Assembly: GCA_027365345.1 (NCBI GenBank)
Contig: DAHXNO010000166.1
Coordinates: forward strand, 1-33,702
Length of the DNA stretch: 33,702 nucleotides
Direction of reading: 5' to 3'
DNA from: Granulicella sp.
GTDB lineage: Bacteria > Acidobacteriota > Terriglobia > Terriglobales > Acidobacteriaceae
Within the stretch, counting starts at the first letter, position 1. Every line of letters starts with the position of its first letter. The notes below the pieces were generated by a model. It was given only the letters and a program-made list of their open reading frames with translations, made no database searches and had not been told where the DNA came from. Made by a program: the position numbers and the translations under genes. This document shows positions 16,738 to 25,127 of the stretch, one piece after another.

Positions 16738-17841
16738 GTGAATCGACGCACATTTCTCCGCTGCGCCGGCGCAGCAGCATTGGACGCCAGTCCCGCCCCG
16801 CTCAGCGCCCTCAGCGGTGCTCCGAACCCTGAAGCCGATGGCCTGGCTGCGCCCTCTGCGTTGCTCACGCCCTACAAGCTCAATCGGCTGGTGCTCGCCG
16901 GCAGCGGCGTGGCGGGCGACTTCGACCAGAGGTTTGTCGATGGTCCGTTCGTGTTCCGCCACCAGGATGAGTTCCGTCTGACCTACATTGGCTTTGATGG
17001 CATCGGCTATCAGACCGGCATGGCGCGTTCCTCCAATCTCCAGGACTGGACGCGCATGGGCTGCATCCTGCGGCGGAGACCGGACTCTCCCATCTTCCGT
17101 TACAACCTCGCCATGATGTGGATTGTGCGCGAGAACCAGGCGCTGAGCCCGGCGAGGCTCAAGAAGATCCACGGCCGCTATCTGGGCGCCTGGCACGCCT
17201 ATCCCAATCCCGGCATGGAGGCTGGCCCCGCCGTCATCGGCTTGTGCTGGAGCGACGATCTGCTGCACTGGGAACTCGAGCCGCCCTGCCTGCGTCCCGA
17301 CGATCCGGAGGCAACCGCCTGGGAGCAGGGAGGCTTGTACAAGCCCTGCCTGGTGGAGGAGCATGGCGCATTCTATCTCTTTTACAACGCCAAGACTCGC
17401 AATCTACCCAAACGCCAGGGAGGCGGCTGGCATGAGCAGATCGGGCTGGCTACCTCGCGCGACCTCAAGCACTGGACCCGCTCTGCGCTCAATCCCATCA
17501 TCCGCAACGGACCTCCGGGGAGTTGGGATGACCGCTTCGCCAGCGATCCATGCGTCGTGCGCTGGCGTCACCAATGGGCGATCTTCTACTACGGCCTCAG
17601 CAGCCGCGACGGCAAGGCGCGCGATCTGCTTGCGCTGGGCCGCACGCTGGATCATCCGCAAAAGACCAGCACGATCCTGGTCAACGCGGGCACTCCCGGC
17701 TCCATCGACGATGATTATGCCCATAAACCATCGGTCATCGCGTGGCAAGGCGACTTCTACCACTTCTACACCGCCGTCTCCGGCAAGTACCCGCACGATG
17801 TGCGCGGCATCTCCGTAGCCCGCTCGCAGCCGTGGACCTGA
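16738..17841 (+). CDS. Five-bladed beta-propeller glycosidase-like protein (GH43/GH117-like), Tat leader
   Basis: The 367 aa protein starts at GTG 16738 with AAGGG at a good distance and a short twin-arginine leader (NRRTFLRCAGAAA). The body has repeated propeller signatures: DGPFVFRHQDEFRLTYIGFDG, SSNLQDWTRMG, CWSDDLLHWELE, YKPCLVEEHGAFYLFYNAK, TSRDLKHWTR and SDPCVVRWRHQWAIFYYG. Such strings (acidic residue, then aromatic strands, then short-segment DLxxW) occur in the GH32/43/62/68/117/130 propeller superfamily. Possible catalytic acids include the Asp of FVDGPFVF and the Asp of ASDPCVV, but I cannot assign the family. It sits between two GH78-type genes, so a role in pectic side-chain cleavage, for example at arabinose, apiose or an acidic sugar, is plausible. 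The substrate is unknown. Confidence 0.75.
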   Translation: MNRRTFLRCAGAAALDASPAPLSALSGAPNPEADGLAAPSALLTPYKLNRLVLAGSGVAGDFDQRFVDGPFVFRHQDEFRLTYIGFDGIGYQTGMARSSNLQDWTRMGCILRRRPDSPIFRYNLAMMWIVRENQALSPARLKKIHGRYLGAWHAYPNPGMEAGPAVIGLCWSDDLLHWELEPPCLRPDDPEATAWEQGGLYKPCLVEEHGAFYLFYNAKTRNLPKRQGGGWHEQIGLATSRDLKHWTRSALNPIIRNGPPGSWDDRFASDPCVVRWRHQWAIFYYGLSSRDGKARDLLALGRTLDHPQKTSTILVNAGTPGSIDDDYAHKPSVIAWQGDFYHFYTAVSGKYPHDVRGISVARSQPWT

Positions 17842-17957
17842 GCCAGCCAGCCGGAGAACCCAGACGCCGGCCAAGCCCCACCCTGCGAGCCTGCATTGCT
17901 TTTGTGGCTTCACTCCCATTCGCGGCCTTACGTCCTTTGCGCAACAGGAGTTTCCTT

Positions 17958-20486
17958 ATGCAGCAGCACCTCCTTCGCCGTCTGCCGGCTCTGTGCTTTC
18001 TCTTCGCCGGATGCCTTCCGGCACAGCAACGGCCATCGTCGATTCCAGCCGGACAACTCGACCCCACCCGCTCCGTCACCCAACCGCAGTTGTTCTCCGC
18101 GCTGCATACGCCGCTGCCGGAGCAGTACATCTGGACTCGCGAGGACTCCGTGGCCGGCAGCAGCGCCCCGAGTCACTATCACTCGCCCGGCCTGCACCAC
18201 AGCACGGCTCCGCACTACTTTCGCGTCGAATTCCATCTCGATCATCCACCAGCGCAGGCCACGCTCTATCTCGCCGGCCCACGTTCCGTCAGCTTGTACG
18301 TCAACGGAGTGCTCGCCGAGCAGATCTCCAGCGACCTTCTCAACCCGCTGGATATGCACGTCTTTTCTGTGGATGTGGCGCGGCTGCTCAAGCCTGGGCG
18401 CAATGTGCTCGCCATGGAGGTGGTGCGTGGCCGCGGCGTTCCGGGCTTTGTGAACAGCCCGCTCGCCATGCAACAGATCTTCGGTGAGGTGCTGGCCGCC
18501 AAGCTGATCCCCGCGCCGGACGGCGTGGATGCCCCACCCATTCTCATCTCCGGCCCGCAGTGGAAGGGTACGCTGCATGCCTCGGCCGGATGGCAGCAGC
18601 CGCGCTTCGACGACTCCGCCTGGCCGGCCGTTAGATCCCTCAGCTCCATCGAAGGCTCCATCGATCTTTTTCAGTGGAATGCCGATGCCGGACTCTACGA
18701 CTGGCCCGGCTATCAGGGAGTGTCGCCCTTTCTGGCCCACCTTTACCTTCCCGCCGGCAAAGTGGAAGACGTTACGCCCGGGCGCAGCAGTTTTCAGCAT
18801 CTGGAGGCGCTTACCGAGCCGGAGCACGCCTCACCCGGGGAGTTTACCGTCCAGCTCCAGAGCACTGCTCCGGGCAACGAGTATGCACCCGCGCTCACCC
18901 TGGACTTCGGCCGCGAGGTCTCCGGCCGCATCGAACTTGTCTCCGCCATGGATTCACCGGCCACGGTCTCCATCAAGTATGGCGAGTCGCAGGGCGAGCT
19001 GAATCACGATCCCTACCTGGGCGTCAATGTGCTTCGTCTGGCGGCGCACCAGTCCGGCCACGGACCCAAATCCGCCTTTCGCTACGCGCGGATTGGTTTC
19101 CTCTCGGGTGGTCCGGAGCTGAAGTTCAAGGCGATTCGCCTGGAGGACATCTACTACCCTGTCCACTATCAGGGCTCCTTCACATCCTCTGACCCTTTGC
19201 TGAACCGCATCTGGGAGACGGCGGCCTACACCGTCCACCTCTCCATGCAGGACGATATCTGGGATGCGCCCAAGCGCGACCGCGGCCGCTGGATGGGCGA
19301 CCTGGATATCAGTGGACGCGTCAGCGATAGCATCTTCTTCGATCGCTTCCTGCTCAAAGACACGCTCTCCCGGCTGATCGGCCCCGCGCCCGTCCAGCAG
19401 CACGTCAACGGCATTCCCGGCTACTCCTCCTTCTGGCCCACCACGCTGCAAACCTACATCCAGCACACTGGAGATCTTGCCTATCTGCGCCAGGTTCAGC
19501 CGCAACTCCTACAGTTGCTGCAGTTCATGGACCGGGAGTTCGACGCGCAAAACCAGTTCCTGAACCGCACCCACGCCTGGCAGTTTGTGGACTGGGCGCC
19601 GGACCTCTTCGGAGATACTATGCAGACCCGTCAGGCGACTAGCCTGGAGTACGTCCGCGCCTACCTGGCCGGCGCCGATCTTCTGGGTCAGCTTGGCGAC
19701 AGGGCCGACGCGCAGCATTTTCAGCAGCGGGCCGCGCAGTTGAAGCAGAGTCTCCAGGCCACCCTGTGGTCACCGGCGCAGGGTGCGTTTGGCCCGCGCT
19801 GGCAGACCAACGCCATGGCGGTGCTCTCTGGCGTCGCTGAGCCCAGCCAGTTCAACTCCATTTGGAAGAACGTGCTAGCCCAGGTAGGCCAGCCAACCTT
19901 CCGGCCCGATCTTATTACCCCCTACTACGGAGCCTATGTGCTGGACGCCATGGCCCGGATGAATCGCCGCGAAGCTGCGCTGGGCTGGATTCGCCAGTAC
20001 TGGGGCGGCATGATCGCGGAGGGCGCCACCAGCTTCTGGGAGGCCTACGATCCCTCCTGGCCAAAGAACGATCCTCACGCTGACCTGCAGGCTGACGGAC
20101 GCACCGGCTACTTCGCCAGCCTGGCGCACGGATGGTCCGCCGCGCCAGCCTACTGGCTCCTGGAGCAGGTTCTGGGCATCCAGCCGGTGGCCCCGGGGTT
20201 CAGCCAGACCATCCTTCGCCCTGACCTGCTGGACCTCCAGTGGGCGCGCGGTCAAGAGCCCACCCCGCACGGGTTCCTCAAGGTCGAGCTGCGGCGGCAA
20301 AACGGTCTGGTGGCACACATCCAGCTTCCCGCCGGCGTGCATGCAACGGTACTCTTTCCGGTTCCTGCGGGGGCCACGCAGGTCTTGATCAACGGCGCGC
20401 CGCGCACGGGCCGGCTAGCCGAGAACGGCGCCCGCCTGGCCATTCCGCTCGACTCCCCCGGCAACTATACCCTCCGCGTCCCCTAG
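17958..20486 (+). CDS. GH78-type alpha-L-rhamnosidase-like enzyme, probable lipoprotein
   Basis: Second GH78-type enzyme, 842 aa from ATG 17958, which has AGGAG 7 nt upstream; the frame is open further upstream but that part is not protein-like. The leader LLRRLPALCFLFAGC ends in a lipobox-like AGC, suggesting a lipid-anchored protein. Then come beta-sandwich domains (RVEFHLDHPPAQATLYLAG, LYVNGVLAEQ) and the (alpha/alpha)6 barrel. Catalytic motifs are D436 in DAPKRDRGRWMGD and E695 in TSFWEAYD, with HGWSAAPAYWL following. This variant motif (DAPKRDRGRW rather than DCPxRxxxxGW) marks a different GH78 subgroup from the enzyme at 13492, so the two probably cut different Rha linkages. It lies 116 bp after the propeller gene. 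Confidence 0.87.
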   Translation: MQQHLLRRLPALCFLFAGCLPAQQRPSSIPAGQLDPTRSVTQPQLFSALHTPLPEQYIWTREDSVAGSSAPSHYHSPGLHHSTAPHYFRVEFHLDHPPAQATLYLAGPRSVSLYVNGVLAEQISSDLLNPLDMHVFSVDVARLLKPGRNVLAMEVVRGRGVPGFVNSPLAMQQIFGEVLAAKLIPAPDGVDAPPILISGPQWKGTLHASAGWQQPRFDDSAWPAVRSLSSIEGSIDLFQWNADAGLYDWPGYQGVSPFLAHLYLPAGKVEDVTPGRSSFQHLEALTEPEHASPGEFTVQLQSTAPGNEYAPALTLDFGREVSGRIELVSAMDSPATVSIKYGESQGELNHDPYLGVNVLRLAAHQSGHGPKSAFRYARIGFLSGGPELKFKAIRLEDIYYPVHYQGSFTSSDPLLNRIWETAAYTVHLSMQDDIWDAPKRDRGRWMGDLDISGRVSDSIFFDRFLLKDTLSRLIGPAPVQQHVNGIPGYSSFWPTTLQTYIQHTGDLAYLRQVQPQLLQLLQFMDREFDAQNQFLNRTHAWQFVDWAPDLFGDTMQTRQATSLEYVRAYLAGADLLGQLGDRADAQHFQQRAAQLKQSLQATLWSPAQGAFGPRWQTNAMAVLSGVAEPSQFNSIWKNVLAQVGQPTFRPDLITPYYGAYVLDAMARMNRREAALGWIRQYWGGMIAEGATSFWEAYDPSWPKNDPHADLQADGRTGYFASLAHGWSAAPAYWLLEQVLGIQPVAPGFSQTILRPDLLDLQWARGQEPTPHGFLKVELRRQNGLVAHIQLPAGVHATVLFPVPAGATQVLINGAPRTGRLAENGARLAIPLDSPGNYTLRVP

Positions 20487-20519
20487 ACGGCGCTGCAAGG
20501 CCATGCAATCCGAAACTTT

Positions 20520-20534
20520 GGAATTGCCAATTCC
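20520..20534. promoter_or_regulatory. Perfect palindrome GGAATTG-C-CAATTCC, putative IclR-type operator
   Basis: A 7+1+7 inverted repeat about 70 bp before the hybrid regulator gene. Its GGAA..TTCC character resembles the E. coli IclR operator consensus (TGGAAAT-N-ATTTCCA), and the downstream protein carries an IclR-type HTH. Likely an autoregulatory operator. Confidence 0.55.
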
Positions 20535-20555
20535 GCAAGACAGAATGTAGGGTTG

Positions 20556-20571
20556 TTCCTCGGAATAGGAA
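20556..20571. promoter_or_regulatory. Second palindromic site TTCCTCGGAAT, putative operator
   Basis: Contains TTCC-TC-GGAA and also TTCCT/AGGAA arms. TTCCTCGGAAT is identical to the core of the palindrome at 7335-7346 ahead of the transketolase operon. It lies about 35 bp before the regulator start. Confidence 0.4.
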
Positions 20572-20603
20572 ATCGCATCTTTGCGTAATCCTCGGGAGTG
20601 TCC

Positions 20604-21890
20604 ATGGCACAGCATCGGCAAGACGACCACGAACTTGAATGTGAACCCAGTGACGGCCTCGGCACGGAGTTGGCTGCACTGGCCGGGCGCGCGGGGCAGC
20701 GCAGCGGGGAGCGGAATGGGGACCGCAACGAATCGCAGACCGTGCTGCGAGCCTGCGAGGTGCTGAAAGCCTTTCATCATCTCGGCGAGGAGTTGCCCTT
20801 GACGGAGGTGATGCGGCGCACCCATCTGCCCAAGACCACCAGCTTCCGTCTGCTGCGAACGCTCATTCACGGTGGCCTGATTGAGCGGGTAAGCGCCGGG
20901 GTTTATCGCAACAGCTTTGGTCCGGTCTCCGAGCGGCCGTTTCGTATCGGCTTCGCCACCCAGGGCGACACCGAGTTTGCCCGCGAGGTCACGCGCGGCC
21001 TGATCACAGCCGCAGCCCGCGAACACGTCCAGTTGGTCACGTTCAATAATCGCTACAGCGCCCGCGAGGCCCTGCGCAACGCCGACGCCATGATTCGCGA
21101 ACAGGTGGATCTGGTTCTGGAGTTCCAGACTTACGAGCGGGTCGCCCCGGTCATCGCCTCAAAGTTTCTCGCCGCCGATACGCCCGTTATCGCCATAGAA
21201 GTTCCACATCCCGGCGCAACCTACTTTGGAGCCGACAACTACAAGGCTGGACTGATGGGCGGCCGTGCTCTGGGCCGTTGGGCACGCGACCACTGGGATG
21301 GCCGTGTCGATCAACTCGTGCTCCTGGACTTGCCCATCGCCGGATCTCTGCTGGAGCTGCGCAGCGCCGGGCTGGTCGACGGCCTGCGCGCGGAACTGCC
21401 GGAGATCGCCAACACTCCTCTGGTCCGGCTTAACGGCCGCGGAACCTTCGAGCAGGTGCTCGAAGTGCTGCGCAAGTTTCTGCGCCGCCGTGGCGCGCGC
21501 AAAACTCTGGTTGGCGCGGTCAATGACGTCTGCGCACTGGCTGCGCTGCGCGCGTTTGACGAGGCCGGCGCAGCGCAGCTCTGCGCGGTGATGGGCCAGA
21601 ACGCTCTGCGCGGAGCGCGCACCGAGCTTCGCCGCCCCGGCACGCGGCTGGTTGGGTCAGTGGCCTACTTCCCGGAGAGGTACGGCGATGAGCTGATGGC
21701 GCTGGCGCTCAACATCCTGCAGCACAAGTCTGTTCCCGCCACCGTCTTTGTGAAACATCAGCTCCTCACCCCGCGCAACGTCGATCTGATCTACCCGCTG
21801 GACGAAGCCTCCGTGATCGGGTTCGGACGGAGTTCGGCGACGGGGCGGAGGGATTCCGAATACCGGAACCAGCGCGGGGTGCATGCTTGA
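20604..21890 (+). CDS. Hybrid regulator: IclR-type HTH fused to periplasmic-binding-protein-like sensor
   Basis: 428 aa from ATG 20604, with GGGAG 5 nt upstream (GTG 20598 overlaps this site). After a charged 40-residue tail, residues about 46-103 form a winged HTH of IclR type (LRACEVLKAFHHLGEELPLTE...LPKTTSFRLLRTLIHGGLIER). From about 112 to 400 there is a type I periplasmic-binding-protein fold as in LacI/RbsB proteins (RPFRIGFATQGDTEFAREVTRG, REQVDLVLEFQ, ADTPVIAIEVPHPGATYFGADNYKAG, PRNVDLIYPLDEASVIGFG). IclR proteins normally carry a GAF-like effector domain, so this is a swapped architecture. No signal peptide is present. It likely senses a free sugar and controls the downstream genes; its stop lies 59 bp before the GH127 start. 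Confidence 0.85.
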   Translation: MAQHRQDDHELECEPSDGLGTELAALAGRAGQRSGERNGDRNESQTVLRACEVLKAFHHLGEELPLTEVMRRTHLPKTTSFRLLRTLIHGGLIERVSAGVYRNSFGPVSERPFRIGFATQGDTEFAREVTRGLITAAAREHVQLVTFNNRYSAREALRNADAMIREQVDLVLEFQTYERVAPVIASKFLAADTPVIAIEVPHPGATYFGADNYKAGLMGGRALGRWARDHWDGRVDQLVLLDLPIAGSLLELRSAGLVDGLRAELPEIANTPLVRLNGRGTFEQVLEVLRKFLRRRGARKTLVGAVNDVCALAALRAFDEAGAAQLCAVMGQNALRGARTELRRPGTRLVGSVAYFPERYGDELMALALNILQHKSVPATVFVKHQLLTPRNVDLIYPLDEASVIGFGRSSATGRRDSEYRNQRGVHA

Positions 21891-21949
21891 GGCTTCCTGA
21901 ACCATCCTCCCGCTTCTACCCTGAGGAGGAGAAGGAGCGTGAGCAGCCA

Positions 21950-23797
21950 ATGCTTCGCCACCAGACCCGAGCCCAAACCCGTCATCAGACGCGCAGAGAG
22001 TTCCTCGCCGGCGCAGCCGCCGCAGCGCTTGCCGCCGGGTCTGGAGCTTCGTTGGGCGCGGCCATGCCGGCGCCTTCACCTGCCCCAGCGCCTTCACCGG
22101 CTGTCCCTCAGGAGCTGGAAGAATTTGACTTCGGCGCGGTGGAACTCACCGGCGGCCCGCTCAAGGCGCAGTATGACCGCATGCACGCCGCTTATCTCGC
22201 CCTGGACAACGATCGCCTCCTTCGCGTCTACCGTCGCGGCGCGGGCCTGCCGGCTCCCGGCGCTCCGATGGGTGGCTGGTACGGACGCACGGGCTTCGTG
22301 CCCGGTCACTCTCTTGGCCAGTACATCTCCGGCCTGGCTCGCATTGGCCGCACCACCGGCGATCGGGCGTGCCACACCAAGGTGCAGGCGCTGGTAGAAG
22401 GCTTCGCCCTCACCCTGGGCAGCGCCAACCGGGTCTTCGCAGCGCCCAACGCAGAGAGCGTCTGGCCCTGTTACATCCTGGACAAACATCTCATCGGCCT
22501 GATCGACGCTTGCCGCCTTAGCCGCATGGATCAGGCGGGCGCGCTCATTCCCCGCGTCTTCGCCGGGGCGCTACCCTATATCTCCGCCCGTGGCCGCGAT
22601 CGCATCGGCAGGAAGGATCCGCCGTACGACGAAACCTTTGTCCTGCCAGAGAACCTGTTTTTGGCCCATGAACTCACCGGCGAGCAGGCTCTTCTGCGGC
22701 GCGCCAAAGCGTACCTTCTGGACCGCGAGTTCTTTGATCCGCTGGCGGCTGGGGTGGATGTGCTGCCCGGACGCCATGCCTACAGCCACGTCATCGCGCT
22801 CAGCTCGGCCGGCAAGGCGCGCCTGGTGCTGGGGGAAGAGAAGTATCTGCGCACGATGAGCAACGCCTGGAATCTCCTGCGAACCGGGCAGCAGTACGCC
22901 ACCGGCGGCTGGGGGCCGGATGAACTCTTCATCGAACCCGGCCGAGGAGAGCTCTACGCCAGCCTCTCCTCCACCCACAATCACTTTGAAACTCCCTGCG
23001 GAAGCTATGCGGCGATGAAGCTGGCGCGCTATCTGCTCTGCGCCACCGGCGACGCCTGCTACGGCGACGGTCTGGAGCGGGTGGCCTACAACGGTCTTCT
23101 GGCAGCCAAGGACCCTGATGGAGCGGGCGACTACTTTTACTACTCCAGCTACAACGCTCAGGCCAGCAAAGGTTACTACCCGCAGCGATGGCCCTGTTGT
23201 TCCGGGACGCTGGTGCAGGGTGTCGCCGACTATGTGAAAGACGTCTACTTCCGCTCCGCCAGCGGCATTGCCGTAAACCTCTACACCCCCTCGCGGCTGC
23301 GCTGGCGGCTGGGCAACACAGCGGTAGTGCTGGAGCAGCAGACGCTCTATCCGTTGCAGGGCGCGGTCCGGCTCACGCTGGCCTGCGCCCATCCCGTGGC
23401 CTTCACCCTCCAGTTGCGCATTCCGTCTTGGGCGCAATCGGCTCCGCAGGTGCGGTTGAACGGCAGGCCGGCCACCATCACCGTGCGGCGCGGCTTCGCC
23501 ACGCTCGCCCGCACCTGGAAGAGCGGCGATGCGGTGGAGCTGGACTGGCCTCTGCGCCTTCACTCCGAGCCGATCGATGCGCTGCATCCGCAGACGGCGG
23601 CTGTGCTTCGCGGCCCGCTGGTGTATGTGGAACGCAACCCCGGACCCGCTCCGGCCGCCGGCTGCGCGCCGCTCGACATCGGCAACCTGCGGCCGGCTGC
23701 AACCTCGTCCGCGCTGCTCTCCCTGGGACCGCGCACCTTCGCGCCCTTCTATCAGGTGCGGGATGAAACCTACACGATGTACTTTGATCAGGCCTAG
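21950..23797 (+). CDS. GH127-type (DUF1680) beta-L-arabinofuranosidase-like enzyme, Tat-exported
   Basis: From ATG 21950 the protein is 615 aa with a twin-arginine leader (TRREFLAGAAAAALAAG) and an Ala/Pro linker. TTG 21887 overlaps the regulator stop and is an alternative start. The barrel domain includes GWYGRTGFVPGHSLGQYISGL and THNHFETPCGSYAAMKLARYL. The zinc/nucleophile motif WPCCSGT matches the CC pair of GH127 HypBA1. The Glu-Cys motif reads E-T-P-C rather than E-T-C, a subgroup difference. A C-terminal beta-domain follows (LQLRIPSWAQSAPQVRLNG). GH127 and relatives release beta-L-Araf, and one RG-II member acts on aceric acid. The RLP gene follows after 43 bp, tying this secreted hydrolase to the acid-sugar branch. 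Confidence 0.88.
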   Translation: MLRHQTRAQTRHQTRREFLAGAAAAALAAGSGASLGAAMPAPSPAPAPSPAVPQELEEFDFGAVELTGGPLKAQYDRMHAAYLALDNDRLLRVYRRGAGLPAPGAPMGGWYGRTGFVPGHSLGQYISGLARIGRTTGDRACHTKVQALVEGFALTLGSANRVFAAPNAESVWPCYILDKHLIGLIDACRLSRMDQAGALIPRVFAGALPYISARGRDRIGRKDPPYDETFVLPENLFLAHELTGEQALLRRAKAYLLDREFFDPLAAGVDVLPGRHAYSHVIALSSAGKARLVLGEEKYLRTMSNAWNLLRTGQQYATGGWGPDELFIEPGRGELYASLSSTHNHFETPCGSYAAMKLARYLLCATGDACYGDGLERVAYNGLLAAKDPDGAGDYFYYSSYNAQASKGYYPQRWPCCSGTLVQGVADYVKDVYFRSASGIAVNLYTPSRLRWRLGNTAVVLEQQTLYPLQGAVRLTLACAHPVAFTLQLRIPSWAQSAPQVRLNGRPATITVRRGFATLARTWKSGDAVELDWPLRLHSEPIDALHPQTAAVLRGPLVYVERNPGPAPAAGCAPLDIGNLRPAATSSALLSLGPRTFAPFYQVRDETYTMYFDQA

Positions 23798-23840
23798 GCC
23801 AACCCCCTGCGGCGCAGGTGAGCAAGTCGATCGGAGCAGA

Positions 23841-25127
23841 ATGAATCAGCGGGTGCATGCGAGATATTGGATCGAAACCGCCTACCCTCTGGCGGATGCC
23901 GCCGCCATGATGGCCGGCGAGCAATCCACCGGCACCTTCGTACGCGTCCCTGGTGAAACCGACCAACTCCGCGAGCTGTATGCGGCGCGGGTCGAACAGA
24001 TCGTGGAGACTGGAGCCGTAGAGAAGCCGTCCCTCGCCGGTTCGGGCGCGCCCCGAGCGCACTCTGGCCCTCTCACCCGCCGCACGGCGGAGGTCACGCT
24101 CTCCTGGCCATTGGAAAACATGGGGCCGTCGCTGCCCAACCTGCTGGCCACAGTGGCCGGCAACCTCTTCGAGCTGAAACCGTTCTCTGGCCTGAAGCTG
24201 CTGGACGTTACGCTGCCGGCGGCCTTTCTGGGCAGCTATCAAGGGCCGCAGTTTGGCGTGAGCGGAACCCGGCAGCTTACGGGCGTCTACGGGCGGCCCA
24301 TCATCGGCACGATCCTGAAACCCAGCGTAGGCATGACTCCTGAACAGACCGCCTCCCAGGTAAAGATGCTCGCCGAGGCTGGCGTCGACTTCATCAAAGA
24401 CGATGAGCTCCAGGCGGACGGTCCCCACTGCCCCTTTGAGCAGCGTGTGCCCGCGGTTCTCAGCGTGCTGAACGAATTTGCACAAAAGACCGGCAAGCGG
24501 CCCATGTACGCCGCCAACATCACCGGTGAGATGGACCAGATGCTCCGCCGCCACGACCTGGTGCTCTCCCGCGGCGGCTCCTGCGCGATGGTCAGCCTTA
24601 ACAGCATCGGTTTGCCGGCTCTGACCGCGCTGCGCCGCCACGCGCAGCTTGCCATTCACGGTCACCGCAACGGCTGGGGTATGTTCAGCCGCTCGCACGC
24701 CACGGGAATGAGCTTCATCGCCTACCAGAAGTTCTGGCGCTTGGCCGGCATCGATCACGTCCACGTCAATGGTCTGCGCAACAAGTTCTGCGAGGAGGAC
24801 GCCAGCGTCATCGCCTCCGCGCGCGAGTGCCTCACGCCTATGTTCCCATCGCCGCATCCTGGCTGCCAGGTGATGCCGGTCTTCTCCTCGGGGCAATCGG
24901 CGGATCAGGTACCGGATACCTTTCGCGCCCTGAGCGCCGTGGCTCCCGGATGCGTGGACCTCATCTACGCCTGTGGAGGCGGCATCCTTGCCCATCCCCA
25001 GGGACCACCCGCCGGCGTGCGCAGCCTGCGCCAGGCATGGGAGGCGGCAGCAGCCGGCGTCTCGCTCCCAGAGTACGCGCTGCGCCACGCCGAGCTGCGC
25101 GCTGCGCTGGAGACCTTCGCCTCGTGA
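23841..25127 (+). CDS. Form IV RuBisCO-like protein (RLP), putative acid-sugar phosphate decarboxylase/transcarboxylase
   Basis: 428 aa from ATG 23841, preceded by GGAG; the frame is open upstream but that part lies inside the GH127 gene. RuBisCO landmarks are visible (spinach equivalents in brackets): E27 (E60) and T32 (T65) in GEQSTGTF, N108 (N123) in AGNLFELK, K160 (K175) in GTILKPS, K186 (carbamylated K201) with D188 and E189 in FIKDDE, H275/R276 (H294/R295), H308 (H327), K315 (loop 6 K334) and the GGG phosphate loop at 379-381. S162 replaces K177, I158 replaces T173 and W279 replaces H298, so this is not a CO2-fixing enzyme. It overlaps a DUF1537 kinase by GTGA. In apionate catabolism such RLPs (OiaX, OiaT types) act on 3-oxo-isoapionate-4-phosphate. 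That substrate is inferred from the kinase partner. Confidence 0.92.
   Translation: MNQRVHARYWIETAYPLADAAAMMAGEQSTGTFVRVPGETDQLRELYAARVEQIVETGAVEKPSLAGSGAPRAHSGPLTRRTAEVTLSWPLENMGPSLPNLLATVAGNLFELKPFSGLKLLDVTLPAAFLGSYQGPQFGVSGTRQLTGVYGRPIIGTILKPSVGMTPEQTASQVKMLAEAGVDFIKDDELQADGPHCPFEQRVPAVLSVLNEFAQKTGKRPMYAANITGEMDQMLRRHDLVLSRGGSCAMVSLNSIGLPALTALRRHAQLAIHGHRNGWGMFSRSHATGMSFIAYQKFWRLAGIDHVHVNGLRNKFCEEDASVIASARECLTPMFPSPHPGCQVMPVFSSGQSADQVPDTFRALSAVAPGCVDLIYACGGGILAHPQGPPAGVRSLRQAWEAAAAGVSLPEYALRHAELRAALETFAS

Noticed and set aside
16322-16741. Possible 139-codon gene between GH78 and the propeller gene
   Set aside because: It begins inside GH78, has no family resemblance, and its C-terminal part is encoded by a tandem repeat. 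Kept as non-coding.
23841-25127. RLP as a true CO2-fixing RuBisCO
   Set aside because: K177, T173 and H298 equivalents are replaced, no small subunit or phosphoribulokinase is present, and a DUF1537 kinase is the partner.
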